Assembly: GCA_016169945.1 (NCBI GenBank)
Contig: JADLSH010000373.1
Span: 124,001-188,000 of the forward strand
Length of the DNA stretch: 64,000 bases
DNA from: Trachythela sp. YZ-2020
Taxonomy: Eukaryota > Cnidaria > Anthozoa > Malacalcyonacea > Clavulariidae
Direction: 5' to 3'
Shown here: positions 12,176 to 23,078 of the stretch, piece by piece
Layout: each line of letters opens with the position of its first letter
Position numbering within the stretch: position 1 is the stretch's first letter
The notes under the pieces: generated by a model
Database searches by the model: none
What the model was told of the DNA's origin: nothing
What the model saw: only the letters and a program-made list of their open reading frames with translations
Program-made: the position numbers and the translations under genes

Positions 12176-12271
12176 CTTGCGTATTCTACTCTGAATTTTG
12201 TCGATGAATTTATCGTGCCACTGCTTATAGAAGATCTCCGGGGCAGACAATGATAGCAGTTCATTCCAAGC
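12176..12271 (-). CDS. internal exon of an unidentified host gene
   Basis: A 96-bp (32-codon) exon that begins after a TGTGTAG acceptor and ends at AAG|GTATAG. It reads AWNELLSLSAPEIFYKQWHD and continues basic and helical. Both its boundaries are phase 0, so it joins in frame to the exon at 13315-13678 across a GT-AG intron of about 1.04 kb. I do not recognise the family. It is one of the few pieces here that behaves like spliced single-copy coding sequence. Confidence 0.5.
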
Positions 12272-12519
12272 CTACACACGAGAAACATACAATCAGAAGT
12301 ACTCTTCAAGAGTGACAAGGCGACAAGAACTGCGTAAAAAGCTAGCTAAGCCAACATTGTTCATATTATTGTAATTATTTTAATCTTATTTACAACAACA
12401 ACCGTAGCCCTTCAGCAAATAATCTATACTGACCACTGTCTTCCAAGGGGCCGTTGTACTAATAAAATAACTAGGGTACCTACAAGGTAGGAAATGCTGC
12501 GGGGGCGTCACTGTGTCTC

Positions 12520-12600
12520 ATGGGTGGACCTCCCACTGATCTCAAAAGTATGGCGGATTGTCAGGGGTGGAATAAGTCAGTTTTTAAAAACATATGAGAA
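12520..12600. repeat. dispersed repeat shared with 45965-46030
   Basis: CACTGATCTCAAAAGTATGG and the following GATTGTCAGG are shared with the second locus. Both contain a short ATGGC(G/A)GATTGTCAG start-like segment, so this may be the first-exon region of a transposon. Nothing longer is open. Confidence 0.45.
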
Positions 12601-13314
12601 AATAGTTTGAAGAAATTGCCAATAATGTTAAAAAGAAATAGTTAAATATCACGCAATAAGTCAAGTCACGGTACGGCAAGAAGCATTAGCCATTACTAGG
12701 CCAACAACAAGGCAAATTCATAAATTGTTTATGTCTCGGTCAGTATAAATTTGCTGTTGATTAAATCTGCTTTCCAGTTAATGTCAGTGTTACAGTGTAG
12801 GTGTAAATTTTTTAGATTACCCGATTACCTCGAAGAGCCAAAACTGGCAAAGCGTATCAGTTGAAAAGGAGTTAAGTTTTATAGACATTTCAAAAGGTTT
12901 TAACGTCTAAGATCCATTTTTTTAACACAATGACGCTTATATAATGCATAACATACCTACATTATAAGTTTCGGGGATTGAAAATATAAAAAAACATAAG
13001 AAAAATGTTTCCATGTAACCATGAAGAGCACAGATGGCGACAAATAATTCGTCACAGCGATATATCGCGCCCAGTGGTCTGCTAAATAAATACCAATACT
13101 TCATGTAAACATGCGCATAATTAATCATCTTAATCATCACGAAGTACGATACGATACTTGGATTTTTCTATTTATATTTCCTTTAAGGGAATGAATAACG
13201 TTGAACTGAAATATTTTGGAACAATAGTCGTAAATGCGAGGGGTTGCTGCATGCGTGTATTTCTAGTAAAATACAGACATTAATATTTTAATGTATGTCT
13301 TAACAATTACTGAC

Positions 13315-13678
13315 CTGCAATTCCTGGTTCCACTCGGTAAACCTACTATGTTCAATTGGATGAACAGCAAGCTTCATATCTATAAACTCTTCAACAAATC
13401 GACACTGCTCTTTCAAAAGAGATGACATTTCTTTTCGAATATCTGCCAATTGGAAAGACGCGGAAAGGTTCTTGTCGAGATCATTTGCTGCAGATTCGTC
13501 TTGAAGATCAATTCCATTCTTTTGAAGTACAATAGCAGTAATTAAACACTCAACCAAGCGACAAAGAATTCCAACTTCATTAAGTTTAAGATGTTGTTTC
13601 ACATCATGAACAAGGCACACCAAGTTATTAAGTAAAACCAAGGTCTCTGGCATTCGTTCCCTCGGAAATTGTTTAGGG
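13315..13678 (-). CDS. internal exon of an unidentified host gene
   Basis: This 364-bp exon follows a TATTTTAG acceptor and ends at TTGCAG|GTCAGT. It encodes about 121 residues with no stop, starting PKQFPRERMPETLVLLNN and ending FTEWNQELQ. The sequence is rich in Leu, Glu and Lys and looks all-helical, with two Cys pairs. An ATG lies at 13651-13653, but the open frame continues upstream to the acceptor, so an earlier exon is likely. The next exon downstream is 12176-12271. The function is unknown to me. Confidence 0.5.
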
Positions 13679-14354
13679 CTAAAATAATGCAGGAAAAAAT
13701 CATCTATGAAATTGGTAAAATTACTGACAGAAAAAAATGTTTGTTAGAGTTTATTTGTTACAGGCATAAATTAAGTAATGCTGTGTGTATAACCTATAAC
13801 TCGATTGTTAAGCTTCTACATCAAGAGAGAACCACACCGAATTTCACATGCTGGTAAGATTTGTAAAATTTCGCCAAAACTTTGGGTCGACTATAGATCT
13901 AACTGTACAAACAATAGTATATAGCCTTCAATCCTTGAAGGCTTTAAACAGTTTAATTAACAGGTACTTTTCTCATAATTTGAAGTGTTTCCTTCATAAT
14001 CAACATCTGTTACATCTTCACATTCATGCAATGCCTTGAGTTTATAGTGAAACCCCCAAACGTTCGCGGACTTAGACCAGAGAGCTTCTAGCCACATGTA
14101 ATATAATTATATATGCAATTTGACTCTATACACTTTCTATTCTCAGTGAAGTGGTTACAAACAATCCCGGAAATTCAAAATATTTAAATTAGTTTATGGC
14201 ATGTCTGAGGATTAGTAAAGACCCTGGGGACTAAGATAATGCTTAAATTCAGCAAGCCGGTGAGTTATTGGGCATTTTATCGTATCGACTGGACGAGAAA
14301 TCGCTCTCGCTTTTTAGGGTTTGATCACCCACCTCCCCACAGCTGCAACACACT

Positions 14355-14560
14355 CCAGCTCCTAGTCGTTCTCAGTGGTGGACACCTCGCGAAATATTGG
14401 GGATGCGAACTTAGGTTGCCAACATATAACCACCCTTTTGTTGCTGCAAATTTCAATTCTTAAAACCTTTTTGACTTAAATTTCATGCAAATTTACTTAA
14501 ATTACAGCCTATCAAGCCTTTCTTGGTTGCGACCGCCCCCCTTCGCCCCCCCTAGTGTCC
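14355..14560 (-). repeat. inverted diverged copy of the LINE-1 leader repeat
   Basis: The reverse complement matches 17040-17290, the region just before the LINE ORF1. Shared blocks are GGCTTGATAGGCT, AGGTTTTAAGAA, TTTGCAGCAACAAAAGGGTGG and ATGTTGGCAACCTAAG. It is a solo fragment of the same repeat family. Confidence 0.55.
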
Positions 14561-14604
14561 GCCACTGGTCGTTCTCCTACTCTATGCATGCCTTGGGCGA
14601 AAAT

Positions 14605-14745
14605 CGGGGCTTCGGTGGCGCAATCGTCTGAGCACGCGCCTTTCACCTCTAATATCGTGGGTTCAAGTCCCGTTGGGGACGACTTATGATAGCAATCTTA
14701 ATTCCCTTTCGCCCAGGGCATTGTTTGAACCCAGACCACTGCGTC
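14605..14745 (+). mobile_element. tRNA-derived SINE
   Basis: A tRNA-like head carries an A-box-like TGGCGCAATCG (14616-14626) and a B box GGTTCAAGTCC (14660-14670), 33 bases apart as in a Pol III promoter. An unrelated tail of about 60 bp follows. The acceptor stem does not close and there is no clear anticodon arm, so it is not a functional tRNA gene. The tail's TTTCGCCCAGGGC complements the GCCTTGGGCGAAA just upstream of the head. Confidence 0.6.
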
Positions 14746-15064
14746 TATATATTACTAATGAAACTAACAGGTTATATTTATAAAGATAATACCTCAAGTG
14801 GGATAAGACTTGGTTGAACTCTTTAAACAATAATGCTAGGTATTCTACCTATAAATATATAAAATAATATATATTATACATAGTGCTTTACAATATAGTT
14901 ACAGCACAAAATTCACGCGACCTGTATATAAAATGTTGAATTAGCTATGCCTATATATATTGTACCCTCATCGGAGGGGTTATGCTTGTACATTAGGACT
15001 GAGAAAGTCTCTTTCTCTTTTATGTTTCATTTTTTAATGATATTTAGCTTGTTTTACTTCTGTT

Positions 15065-15357
15065 CAGGGGCGTAGCGTGCGGGGGGATGTGGGGGTGTAA
15101 TACCCCCCAATTTTTACTGAACGGTCGGTAAAACGCGGATTCGGTCGGTAATGTACGGAGCCGTCGGTAAAACCATCGATATATAAATATATAATATTAA
15201 CGTGTAAAATAAACATTAAAACATGAAGCTATATAAACGGAGGATATCGTATGTGTATAACTTTATGAGGGGGGGGGGGGGGGTAGTACGACCACGTGTT
15301 CGCCGGTAAATATTAGACGTTACACCCCCCAGTCAAAATGGTCACGCTACGCCCCTG
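15065..15357. mobile_element. hAT-like MITE with perfect 8-bp duplication
   Basis: Terminal inverted repeats CAGGGGCGTAGCGTG are flanked by CTTCTGTT on both sides (15057-15064 and 15358-15365). An 8-bp duplication with CAGGG-type ends is the hAT signature. The interior holds several copies of GTCGGTAA and a long G run near 15270, and no gene. Confidence 0.85.
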
Positions 15358-15392
15358 CTTCTGTTTATTAAAACAATCTATTGAGATATATA

Positions 15393-15488
15393 CTACAGCA
15401 TTCTAAGCAGGAGGCTGAGACCAGTTCATAAATACAAATTCTACATTATTTATGAACTGGTCTCAGCCTCCTGCTTAGAATGCTGTAG
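15393..15488. ncRNA. perfect 41-bp hairpin, candidate small-RNA precursor
   Basis: The arms 15393-15433 and 15448-15488 are exact reverse complements, with a 14-base loop. No mismatch in 41 bp implies a very recent inverted duplication or selection on pairing. The length would suit a cnidarian-type, near-perfect miRNA hairpin or a small-RNA source. There is no expression evidence, and a small fold-back insertion remains possible. Confidence 0.45.
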
Positions 15489-15783
15489 TTCATATTCCTT
15501 AACCTTTACCCAAATAGTAGCCCCCTATATAACCTAATAGAGAACATCAAGTGTAAGCTCCCCCCGGATTGTTTACTCTTTACATCTATCTGAGTCAGTT
15601 ATAGCCAATTTATAGATCACAATGTATAAATTTAAGTTAATGAGACAATACATTAAATTGGGTTGTTTTACTATCCAACAAGTGGGAAAAGCCTGTCAAC
15701 ACCCACCAAAACTACAAGAAAATATTTCTGATCAAAGTTCAAAGTATGTCCAGACACGTGCAATACGAATGCAATTTGCTCAG

Positions 15784-15846
15784 CCAATGGAATGACTCTA
15801 CCGCCAATCAGATTTCAATGACAATAGGCAAAGCGCGCTATATAAC
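15784..15846 (+). promoter_or_regulatory. CCAAT/TATA promoter-like segment
   Basis: CCAATGG (15784) and CCAATCA (15804) precede CTATATAAC (15839-15846) by about 35-55 bases. The first ATG of a possible exon lies about 120 bases downstream, at 15965. The spacing is that of a TATA-dependent Pol II promoter; transcription is inferred. Confidence 0.4.
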
Positions 15847-15964
15847 GTCAAGCGTGTCAATTTACATATTAATATGCGAAGTGCTTTGGACGGTGCGAGA
15901 ACTTAGGCGATTCGAATGCTAAATATGTCGATGCGAGACCTCCTTCGGCACAACAACAAGATTG

Positions 15965-16207
15965 ATGCGAACGATGGGCAGCATGGCGAATAACGACGTG
16001 GTTTATCTACAATCAGAACTCACTGATGCAGAGCAAGCATGTGCTATTATTCCTCCCATGGTCCAAGAAATATGCCAGCTCAATTCCGCTATAAAGTTAG
16101 TACGGACAGACGCCAAGCAGTCAACAGATCCGAAGAACACGACATGCCACGCTTGCTGGATATATATAACACAATTGGTTGCCTCGCATGCGGCCCATGC
16201 GGGGCGT
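15965..16207 (+). CDS. possible first coding exon, unknown protein
   Basis: The frame opens with three ATGs (15965, 15974, 15983) and runs 81 codons to CGTC|GTAAGTATT, a strong splice donor, leaving phase 1. It contains a hydrophilic helical stretch with motifs such as NNDVVYLQSELTDAEQ and a CHACW. It lies downstream of a CCAAT/TATA promoter-like segment. No family recognised and no second exon located. Confidence 0.35.
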
Positions 16208-16353
16208 CGTAAGTATTACCAGCAACGGACTCAAACGAATGTTATATTTCTTTTCAACCAATTTTAGTATATCTCTCAATTGCCATTCGCTATCATAGTA
16301 TTCTGGTATCATATATGTATAAATTATAATATGATATATCTCTTTAATATATC

Positions 16354-16626
16354 CATAGTCCCTATAATACAGTGTCTGGAAACGCGGCAAACTTGAAAGT
16401 TTATAGCCATGTCCGTGGCGTGGGTTAATGTTGAGGGTGTACTGAGAGTGCACGTTTTCTTTGTTTTACAAATATTAATATTCAGCTGCACGGAGTTTAT
16501 TGGCTGCTTCCTTCATTATGCTAAGAGAACAATGTGTTTACTGAGCGTGAAGGTGCACAAACATGAACAAAAACATAGAACAAAAGCTTTAGATGCGTTT
16601 CCAGACACTGTGTTATAGGGACTATG
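16354..16626. mobile_element. MITE with CATAGTCCCTATAA ends
   Basis: The left end 16354-16385 and right end 16595-16626 are inverted repeats of 32 bp with one or two mismatches, containing CAGTGTCTGGAAACGC. The interior has two antisense open frames of 69 codons that look like chance. The flanks are TA-rich, so a target duplication cannot be fixed. Confidence 0.6.
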
Positions 16627-17029
16627 ATATATCCTATTGTTATATCGAGTCCAAAGTTTAATCCTTGTCTCGAGGCCTGAAAATATTTGTATTTACCGTA
16701 AAATTTTACGTTTATAGCAAAGAATACCATTATCGTTAAATCGGCAACACGTATTTGGTTAATGAATATTAAATACTACGATAAAATATAGTTCAGTGTA
16801 TCAGTTGTCAAATTTGGTTCAGAATTAGGACACGTGCGCTCGAGCGTGCGTTGGCGTATGTTCACGTGAACGTCTATTAATTGTTAAGTATTATTGCCAT
16901 CTTGCAGTTAAGACAAAGTATAATTTGGGTTAACAGGACGGTATGTCCAATTTGAGCAGTATATGTTGCACTGGCATTGTCTCATTGTCAATATATCTAG
17001 TTCCTGGTAGGAACCACTTGTACTGACAG

Positions 17030-17440
17030 CAAGGTGGAGGGCAAAGGGGCGACCCCCCCCCCAATAATTCCTCAAAGTCTTTGAATTATAGCTGATTAAC
17101 TGTATGTAAGAAAGTTATATCAATGATTTTCAACCAGGAAAGCCTTGATAGGCTATAATTTAATTAAAATTTTCATGTAATTTAGGCCAAAAGGTTTTAA
17201 GAACTCAGATTTGCAGCAACAAAAGGGTGGCTGTATGTTGGCAACCTAAGTCAGTACCCCAATATTTCACCAAATGTCCACCACTGTATGTTAACCTACT
17301 TGATTCATTGGTATATGCAGTTAAGTCTAAGGCTAAGGTTGTTGTCAAAGTTAATAAAATATATCATGGAAATAATTTGGCAGTTCATTATATTTTATTT
17401 TTAGATTTTATTTTTAAATAGACTATCACAGATTGTCAAG
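17030..17440 (+). other. LINE-1 5' leader
   Basis: AT-rich sequence between a C run at 17049 and the first LINE ORF. Part of it (17040-17290) recurs inverted at 14355-14560, so at least that block is repetitive. The exact 5' end of the element is not visible. Confidence 0.45.
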
Positions 17441-18415
17441 ATGGTTGACAAAAATGTACTCACGTTGAATGAAAGTTTTATTAATCAAAATCAGCCTTTG
17501 TCCACCTTTCTTATCAGTTCAAAACATACTAGTTTATCAGGAATGTCATATGATGGTTGCCGTCTGAAATGGTGTGAAGATCTGCTGAATTTAAAGCAAA
17601 TTGTAAGCGATATCTGGAATCTCGAAGGAAAGTGGTCTTCGCCGGGAGGCCAATCAAAGAGATTTTGTAGCTCAAATGCTGATCTGGTTCTTACATGTTA
17701 TAAAGGAAAGCAGAACACTTTAATTTTACATGGAAAGGATGGAGATCTTGTTCGAGATAAGTGCATTTTATTAGATGAAGTATCTGTGTTATTAGATGAA
17801 GTATCTGTAGGCCAGCCAGATCGGGTAAATCAACTTAAACTTGCCCTTTCTCTAGAGAGAAAAAAAAATGCTCAACTAAGTTCTGATTTAGGCTTTCTTG
17901 TTGGTCAAAGAAATATTGAAATTGACGATTTAAACACAACAATAACCTCCCTACGTGAAATAATTAAAACCGCCGAAGCGTTAAACGATCAATTGAGGCC
18001 GTCGGCAAAAAGCATGAATGATAATATGACAGAGCAAAAGGGAGAAAGTAAAACGAAATTTAAATTGATTAACGAAACTAAAGAATGGTTGGGACGTTTA
18101 CCTCTGATTGAAACCCCTATGATTAGAAATCTTGTAAAACAACCTATTTCTCAAACTAGCAACGGGCAACTACAAAACCAGGCTGAAAGGCAGTATAGAC
18201 CAAACAAAGCAAATCGGGGTAAACAGTATTATCATAGACGAGGGAAGTCCAATAAAACTGGGTCATCTGGTAGTGAAAGTATTAGTCACAGGGCTCAGCC
18301 AAGAATGATAAAAAGTCGTATTCATGAACATAATTTTCACACTGTTACTTTGAGGAAGCGTCCCCCAAATTGGGACAATCATTTGAAAATGGTTCGCCAA
18401 ATAACAATGACATGA
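17441..18415 (+). CDS. LINE-1 ORF1 protein
   Basis: A 324-residue open frame in the ORF1 position. Around residues 60-110 it has W...SPGGQSKRF followed by a TCYKGKQNTLILHGKDGD block, a pattern seen in ORF1 proteins of cnidarian and fish CR1/L2-like LINEs. A coiled-coil-like, charged stretch follows (about 130-190), then a basic, Gln/Asn-rich tail (about 235-300) suited to RNA binding. A 21-base tandem duplication at about 17769-17810 gives LLDEVSV twice. It overlaps ORF2 by 46 bases in another frame, which suggests re-initiation or frameshifting for ORF2. It appears intact. Confidence 0.7.
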   Translation: MVDKNVLTLNESFINQNQPLSTFLISSKHTSLSGMSYDGCRLKWCEDLLNLKQIVSDIWNLEGKWSSPGGQSKRFCSSNADLVLTCYKGKQNTLILHGKDGDLVRDKCILLDEVSVLLDEVSVGQPDRVNQLKLALSLERKKNAQLSSDLGFLVGQRNIEIDDLNTTITSLREIIKTAEALNDQLRPSAKSMNDNMTEQKGESKTKFKLINETKEWLGRLPLIETPMIRNLVKQPISQTSNGQLQNQAERQYRPNKANRGKQYYHRRGKSNKTGSSGSESISHRAQPRMIKSRIHEHNFHTVTLRKRPPNWDNHLKMVRQITMT

Positions 18416-21400
18416 GGAAATTTGCCATCGCCTCCCCAAATAGTAGTAAAGTACAAACTAACATACCTGTCAGAATTACTTCGTATTGTAATAATAATAG
18501 ACATACCTTCTGGCAAAAGAAACAGAATATGACTCAAGATGGACCAAACCTTTCGAACCTAGTAAATATTCAAATTGTAAATTCTGGGGAAAAGACCAAA
18601 AGTGCGAAATTAAACGAACATGTACCAAAACCGCTTTTGGATATACAAAGATCAAAATTTAGAATTGCCCATCTAAACGTTCGCTCAATTAAGAATAGGA
18701 ATCATCTTATACAGGTTCGAGAGCTTATGAGGGATAGTAACTACGATATTTTGGCTTTGTCAGAGACCTGGTTAAACTCCACGGTGACAAACGCGGAAGT
18801 GGAAATTGAAGGCTTTAAACTAACAAGATTGGATCGGTTGGGAAAGACTGGAGGGGGAGTTTGTGTCTATACTACATCGTCGATTAAAGTCAAAGTTCTT
18901 AAAGACATAACAGGGATATCTGAATTCGGATTTCATCAGTTATGGATTAAAATACAACTCAGGAATCTAAGATCAATTCTTCTCTGTGTCACTTACAGGC
19001 CTGACTATTGTCCAACTTCAACTTTTCATGATAATTTCATGGAAAACTATACACATGCTCTCACATTAGGGAAAGAGATAATTGTTGTAGGTGATTTAAA
19101 TTGTGACTTGCTGAAACCGGATTCTCCAGAGGCTATGTCGCTACTTGATTTCTGTACAAGTGTGAATCAAACACAATTGATAAAAGAGCCTACACGAGTA
19201 ACAGAAACGTCATCTTCTCTCATTGATATTATAATGACGTCGAATGTCAGTTTAGTAGAAAATCATGGGGTGGTTTTATCTCACATTAGTGATCACTATC
19301 TAATATATGCTTCTTTGAAACTTAAGATGTTGAAGCCTCCACCTAGTTATATATGTGTGAGATCCTACAAAAACTATAAACCTGATCGTTTCCTGGCGGA
19401 TTTACAACGAATACCTTGGTATGATATTTCCATCATTGATGATGTAAATGAAATGCTAGACCATTTCAATGAGAGGTTTCTCCATGTACTGGAATCACAC
19501 GCACCTGTGAAAACAGTGAGGATTAAACACCGCAGCTGCCCCTTTATTAGCACAGAAATTCTTGAACTTATGCAATACAGAGATAACTTATTGAAAACAG
19601 TTCGAATTACTAAATTAGCAGCTGATTGGGAAATCTATCGTAATCTAAGAAAATAAGTAAAATCTAAACTGAGAGATGCCGAAAGGAAATATGTACGGAC
19701 AGAATTAGAGCACAGTCACAACATTAATTCAAAGTGGAAGATAATTAGGAATTGTATTCCTCGCAAAGAAAGCACTCGACAAGTCTACACAAAGGATATG
19801 AAAGAAGTGGCTAATGAGTTTAATCAGTTTTTCACCTCAGTTGGAAGGAGGGTATCTGAAGATTGCACATCTTTAATAGAATTATATAACCTACCTGCAC
19901 CGCCAACAAGTGCTCCGCTGGCTGTGGCTGAGTCACAAAAGTTTTGTTCCTTCACGTGTAGAGAGGTACGAAGAACAGTTATGGCATTTCAATCGAACAA
20001 AGCTCCTGGCTATGATAAAGTACGAATGTCTACAATAAAGGATGCTCTTCCATGTATTCTCCCATTTATTACTGACATGATAAATCGCTCGTTACGAAAA
20101 TATCAGAAGTAATGCCGCTTCTTAAAAAGGAAAATCACGAAGTGGCAAACAACAATAGACCACTATCGTTACTACCAGCGACTTCAAAAATTTATGAGCG
20201 AGTAGCATTAAATCAACTGACCTCTTATACGAACAAAAAGAAATGTCTAAGTAAACATCAAAGTGGTAATAAGCAACTACATTCATGTGAGACTCTTGGC
20301 GTGTTTATAACAGACAAGGTGTTTAAAGCAATGGACTCAAAATAACTCACAGTCATAGTATAACTGGATTTGTCAAAGGCGTTTGACAGTATAGATCACT
20401 GCAAACTCTTAACAAAGTTAAAAGCATTAGGTCTCAGCCTTGGCGTCTTAGAATGGTTCAATAGTTACTTGACCGGAAGGACACAGCAGGTTAAGATTGG
20501 CTCAGTAGTGTCAGAACCAGGTCACATCACTCATGGAGTACCGCAAGGTTCAATATTAGGACCAGCTTTGTTCAATATTTATCTGAATGATTTGCCTACA
20601 ATACTGAATTTTGGTGACTTAGAATCGTACGTAGATGATTCAAAATTGTATCCTTCGTTTCCTATCAAGTATGTTAATGAAATTATACGGAAGATCAATG
20701 AGGATTGTTAAAAATCACAGCTTGGTGCTGTCACAATAGTTTATTGATTAATCCAGACAAGACCAAAGTGTTAGTAATAGGGACACACAAAATGTTGCAA
20801 CGATTACCGGATGACTTTTATGTGACATTACTTGAGAAAAGGATTACTCCCATTATTTCAGCACGCGACCTTGGGATTCAACTTGATTCAACACTAAGTT
20901 TTAACGAACATGTAGCAAACACTGTTTCTACTTGTGTTGCGAGCTTATATCAGATAAACAGGGTTAAATATCTTTTCGACCCTAAGAGTTTGGAAAACGT
21001 CATTTCGTCCCTAGTATTTTCCAAATTGTACTATTGTTCAAACATATGGTCCAGTACGACTAAGAAGAACATAGAAAAACTTCAAAAAGTGCAAAACTTC
21101 GCGGCAAGAATAATTACAGGAACACAAAAATATGAGCATATTACTCCAATACTCAAACACCTGAATTGGCTACCTGTCTCAGACATGTTAAAATACTTTG
21201 TTGGCGTTCTGACGTTTAAATGTTTGAATGGACAAGCCCCTGACTATCTCAATTCATATTTTCAGGAGAGATCATCTTTGCACGATAGAAACACCAGGAA
21301 TAAACATAAACTAAACATTCCAGCTTATAGATCGGCGGCCGGACAACGAACATTTGAATACCGAGCAGTATTCCTTTGGAACTCTCTGCCTAGAACATAA
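18370..21400 (+). pseudogene. LINE-1 ORF2: APE endonuclease plus reverse transcriptase
   Basis: The N-terminal half (about 18660-19320) is an APE-type endonuclease with LNVRSI, SETWL, GGGVCVY, VGDLNCDL, SLIDIIM and SDHYLIYA. The reverse transcriptase follows with SNKAPGYDKV, AFDSIDH (motif A), HGVPQGSILGP (motif B) and YVDD (motif C, 20628-20639). The C-terminal thumb-like region ends FLWNSLPRT. It is broken by an in-frame TAA at 19654, a frameshift near 20110, stops at 20343 and near 20361, and a frameshift near 20708. The clade is CR1/L2-like. As it stands it cannot make the enzyme. Confidence 0.85.
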
Positions 21401-21640
21401 TAATAATAGCACTATCAACATTGTAGACTATATTCAGATATTTCAAATTAGTTGAGTGCAAATCTCAACATGCACGTGACTGCTTTCACTGTTGTTGTTG
21501 AGTCGATATACGTCGATATATCATATCATCAGTTTAAGGAAATACAGTTGATGCCAATTTAATGTTAACCTTTAGAAAACAAATCTCTGATAATCGGGGA
21601 TCAATTGAAACATATATGTGATACACAATAGAGTTCCATA
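21401..21640 (+). other. LINE-1 3' untranslated tail
   Basis: Non-coding sequence from the LINE stop codon to a (TA)n tract. No clear poly-A tail or simple 3' repeat is visible, so the end of the element is approximate. A CGATATA direct repeat lies near 21500. Confidence 0.4.
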
Positions 21641-21660
21641 TATATATATATATATATATA

Positions 21661-21826
21661 GTCAAATCTGCAGACATGTTTCATGTTCAACGCCAAAGTA
21701 GTCTAGACGCAGTTCAGATATGAGTGACTTCGTTCTGCATTATACACCATACTCTTGCCCTCACCAAGCGCATGTGGTACAATACTCAGACACATGCGCA
21801 TCCAGACATGCGTGAAGTGTCTTGGG
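21661..21826 (-). repeat. degenerate copy of the 280-bp ribozyme repeat
   Basis: It matches the minus-strand units at 32567-33128 but the hammerhead core at about 21668-21712 is destroyed. It abuts a (TA)n tract on its left, as most copies do. Confidence 0.65.
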
Positions 21827-21840
21827 TATATATGAGTATA

Positions 21841-22135
21841 ATTTTTTGTTTAAAAAATTTAAAAAGACTGCTACAGGCAATAAAAAGTTCTAAAATTTGT
21901 CTCAAACGTTTCGCCCGTCAAGGCTTCTTCAGTGAGAATGATTAACTAGATCACGTCCGATGGTTATATATGCTACAAAGCCGGACTAAAATTTGAATAT
22001 TAACTAAAAATTAGAATATGGACAATTACGAGCTAAAGTTTTGAATGTTATTCACTCTGGAATGCAGTCATGCAAATTCAAGGTTTTAAATGTTAATTGT
22101 TCTGCCAATGCATCCGTTTATTATATTTCCCTGTC
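21841..22135. repeat. left arm of a 300-bp inverted repeat around a PLE relic
   Basis: The reverse complement recurs at 22690-23020. It contains the conserved block TTTCGCCCGTCAAGGCTTC, the complement of a hammerhead-like GCCUUGACGGGCGAAAC, which also occurs at 30150-30235. The two arms flank a PLE coding relic. Confidence 0.6.
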
Positions 22136-22347
22136 TTGTTCTCGTTTATTATATTTCCCTCTCTGTGATGTCGACTTTCCATTCAGAAAATGGATTTTGA
22201 TATTATTTAGCCCCGATCGGCGGACTACAGCGAGAGAGCGTCGTTTAAACTTCAATTCAATTCAAAAGTCTTTTTATTAGATCAAAAGATAAAAATACAT
22301 ATCTTATGTTACAAGTAAATATTAAGAATACATTAGTAAAGTTTACA

Positions 22348-22700
22348 TCATATGAATAGGTTATAGTTAAAAATTAATCTATTTACAAACGACAATTTAA
22401 AACGTTCCGTGTTCACTCTTGGATACTGACTAAACTCTGTCCTCAGAGAGTAGCTTGTGGATTTTTTTCTTGGTATCAAGTCGACTTCGTTAACATAAGG
22501 CAGCTTCATATAAATGTAATCCTCTTTGTCATCGGTTCTTGGTTGATTGTGTAGTACACGTTGAATGGTGGCTCTAACAAATGATTTGGGGTAGCCGTTT
22601 CTGCCGAACACTTGGGTTAATTTAGGCAAAGATTATTTTCGATTATTGCCATCTGTTGAACGAGAAACGCATTAACCTCAAATGCATTGAGGTGTTTGAA
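22348..22700 (-). pseudogene. PLE relic between RT and endonuclease
   Basis: The minus strand encodes HLNAFEVNAFLVQQ, then NLCLN, then PKLTQVFGRNGYPKSFVRAT, then YIYMKLPYVNEVDLI, with frame breaks near 22620-22630. The NGYP motif followed about 30 residues later by a (L/I)PY(V/I) motif is typical of the linker after the PLE reverse transcriptase. It belongs to a different PLE lineage from the copy at 24967. Only this segment remains. Confidence 0.55.
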
Positions 22701-23020
22701 ATCAAAACAAGAGAGGTAAATATAATAAACGGATGCATTGGCAGAACAATTAACATTTAAAACCTTGAATTTGCATGACTGCATTCCAGAGTGAATAACA
22801 TTCAAAACTTTAGCTCGTAATTGTCCATATCAGTTCTAATTTTTAGTTAATATTCAAATTTTAGTCCAGCTTTGTAGCATATATAACCATCGGACGTGAT
22901 CTAGTTAAACATTCTCACTGAAGAAGCCTTGACGGGCGAAACGTTTGAGACAAAATTTTAGAACTTTTTATTGCCTGTAGAAGTCTTTTTAAATTTTTAA
23001 ACAAAAAAAACAACTCATAA
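22690..23020. repeat. right arm of the 300-bp inverted repeat
   Basis: Inverted copy of 21841-22135. It carries CACTGAAGAAGCC followed by TTGACGGGCGAAAC on the plus strand, a hammerhead-like motif discussed in the findings. Confidence 0.6.
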
Positions 23021-23047
23021 ATACAGGCATGATTCCTAAAACCATTC

Positions 23048-23078
<31 letters not shown>

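Noticed and set aside
14605..14682. A functional tRNA gene
   Set aside because: The A and B boxes are present but the acceptor stem does not close and there is no clear anticodon arm; it fits a SINE head better.
22617..22805. Frame starting MNVIHSGMQSCKFK, also present at 22041 on the other strand
   Set aside because: It is repeated because it lies in the 300-bp inverted repeat; only its last part (HLNAFEVNAFLVQQ) belongs to the PLE relic.
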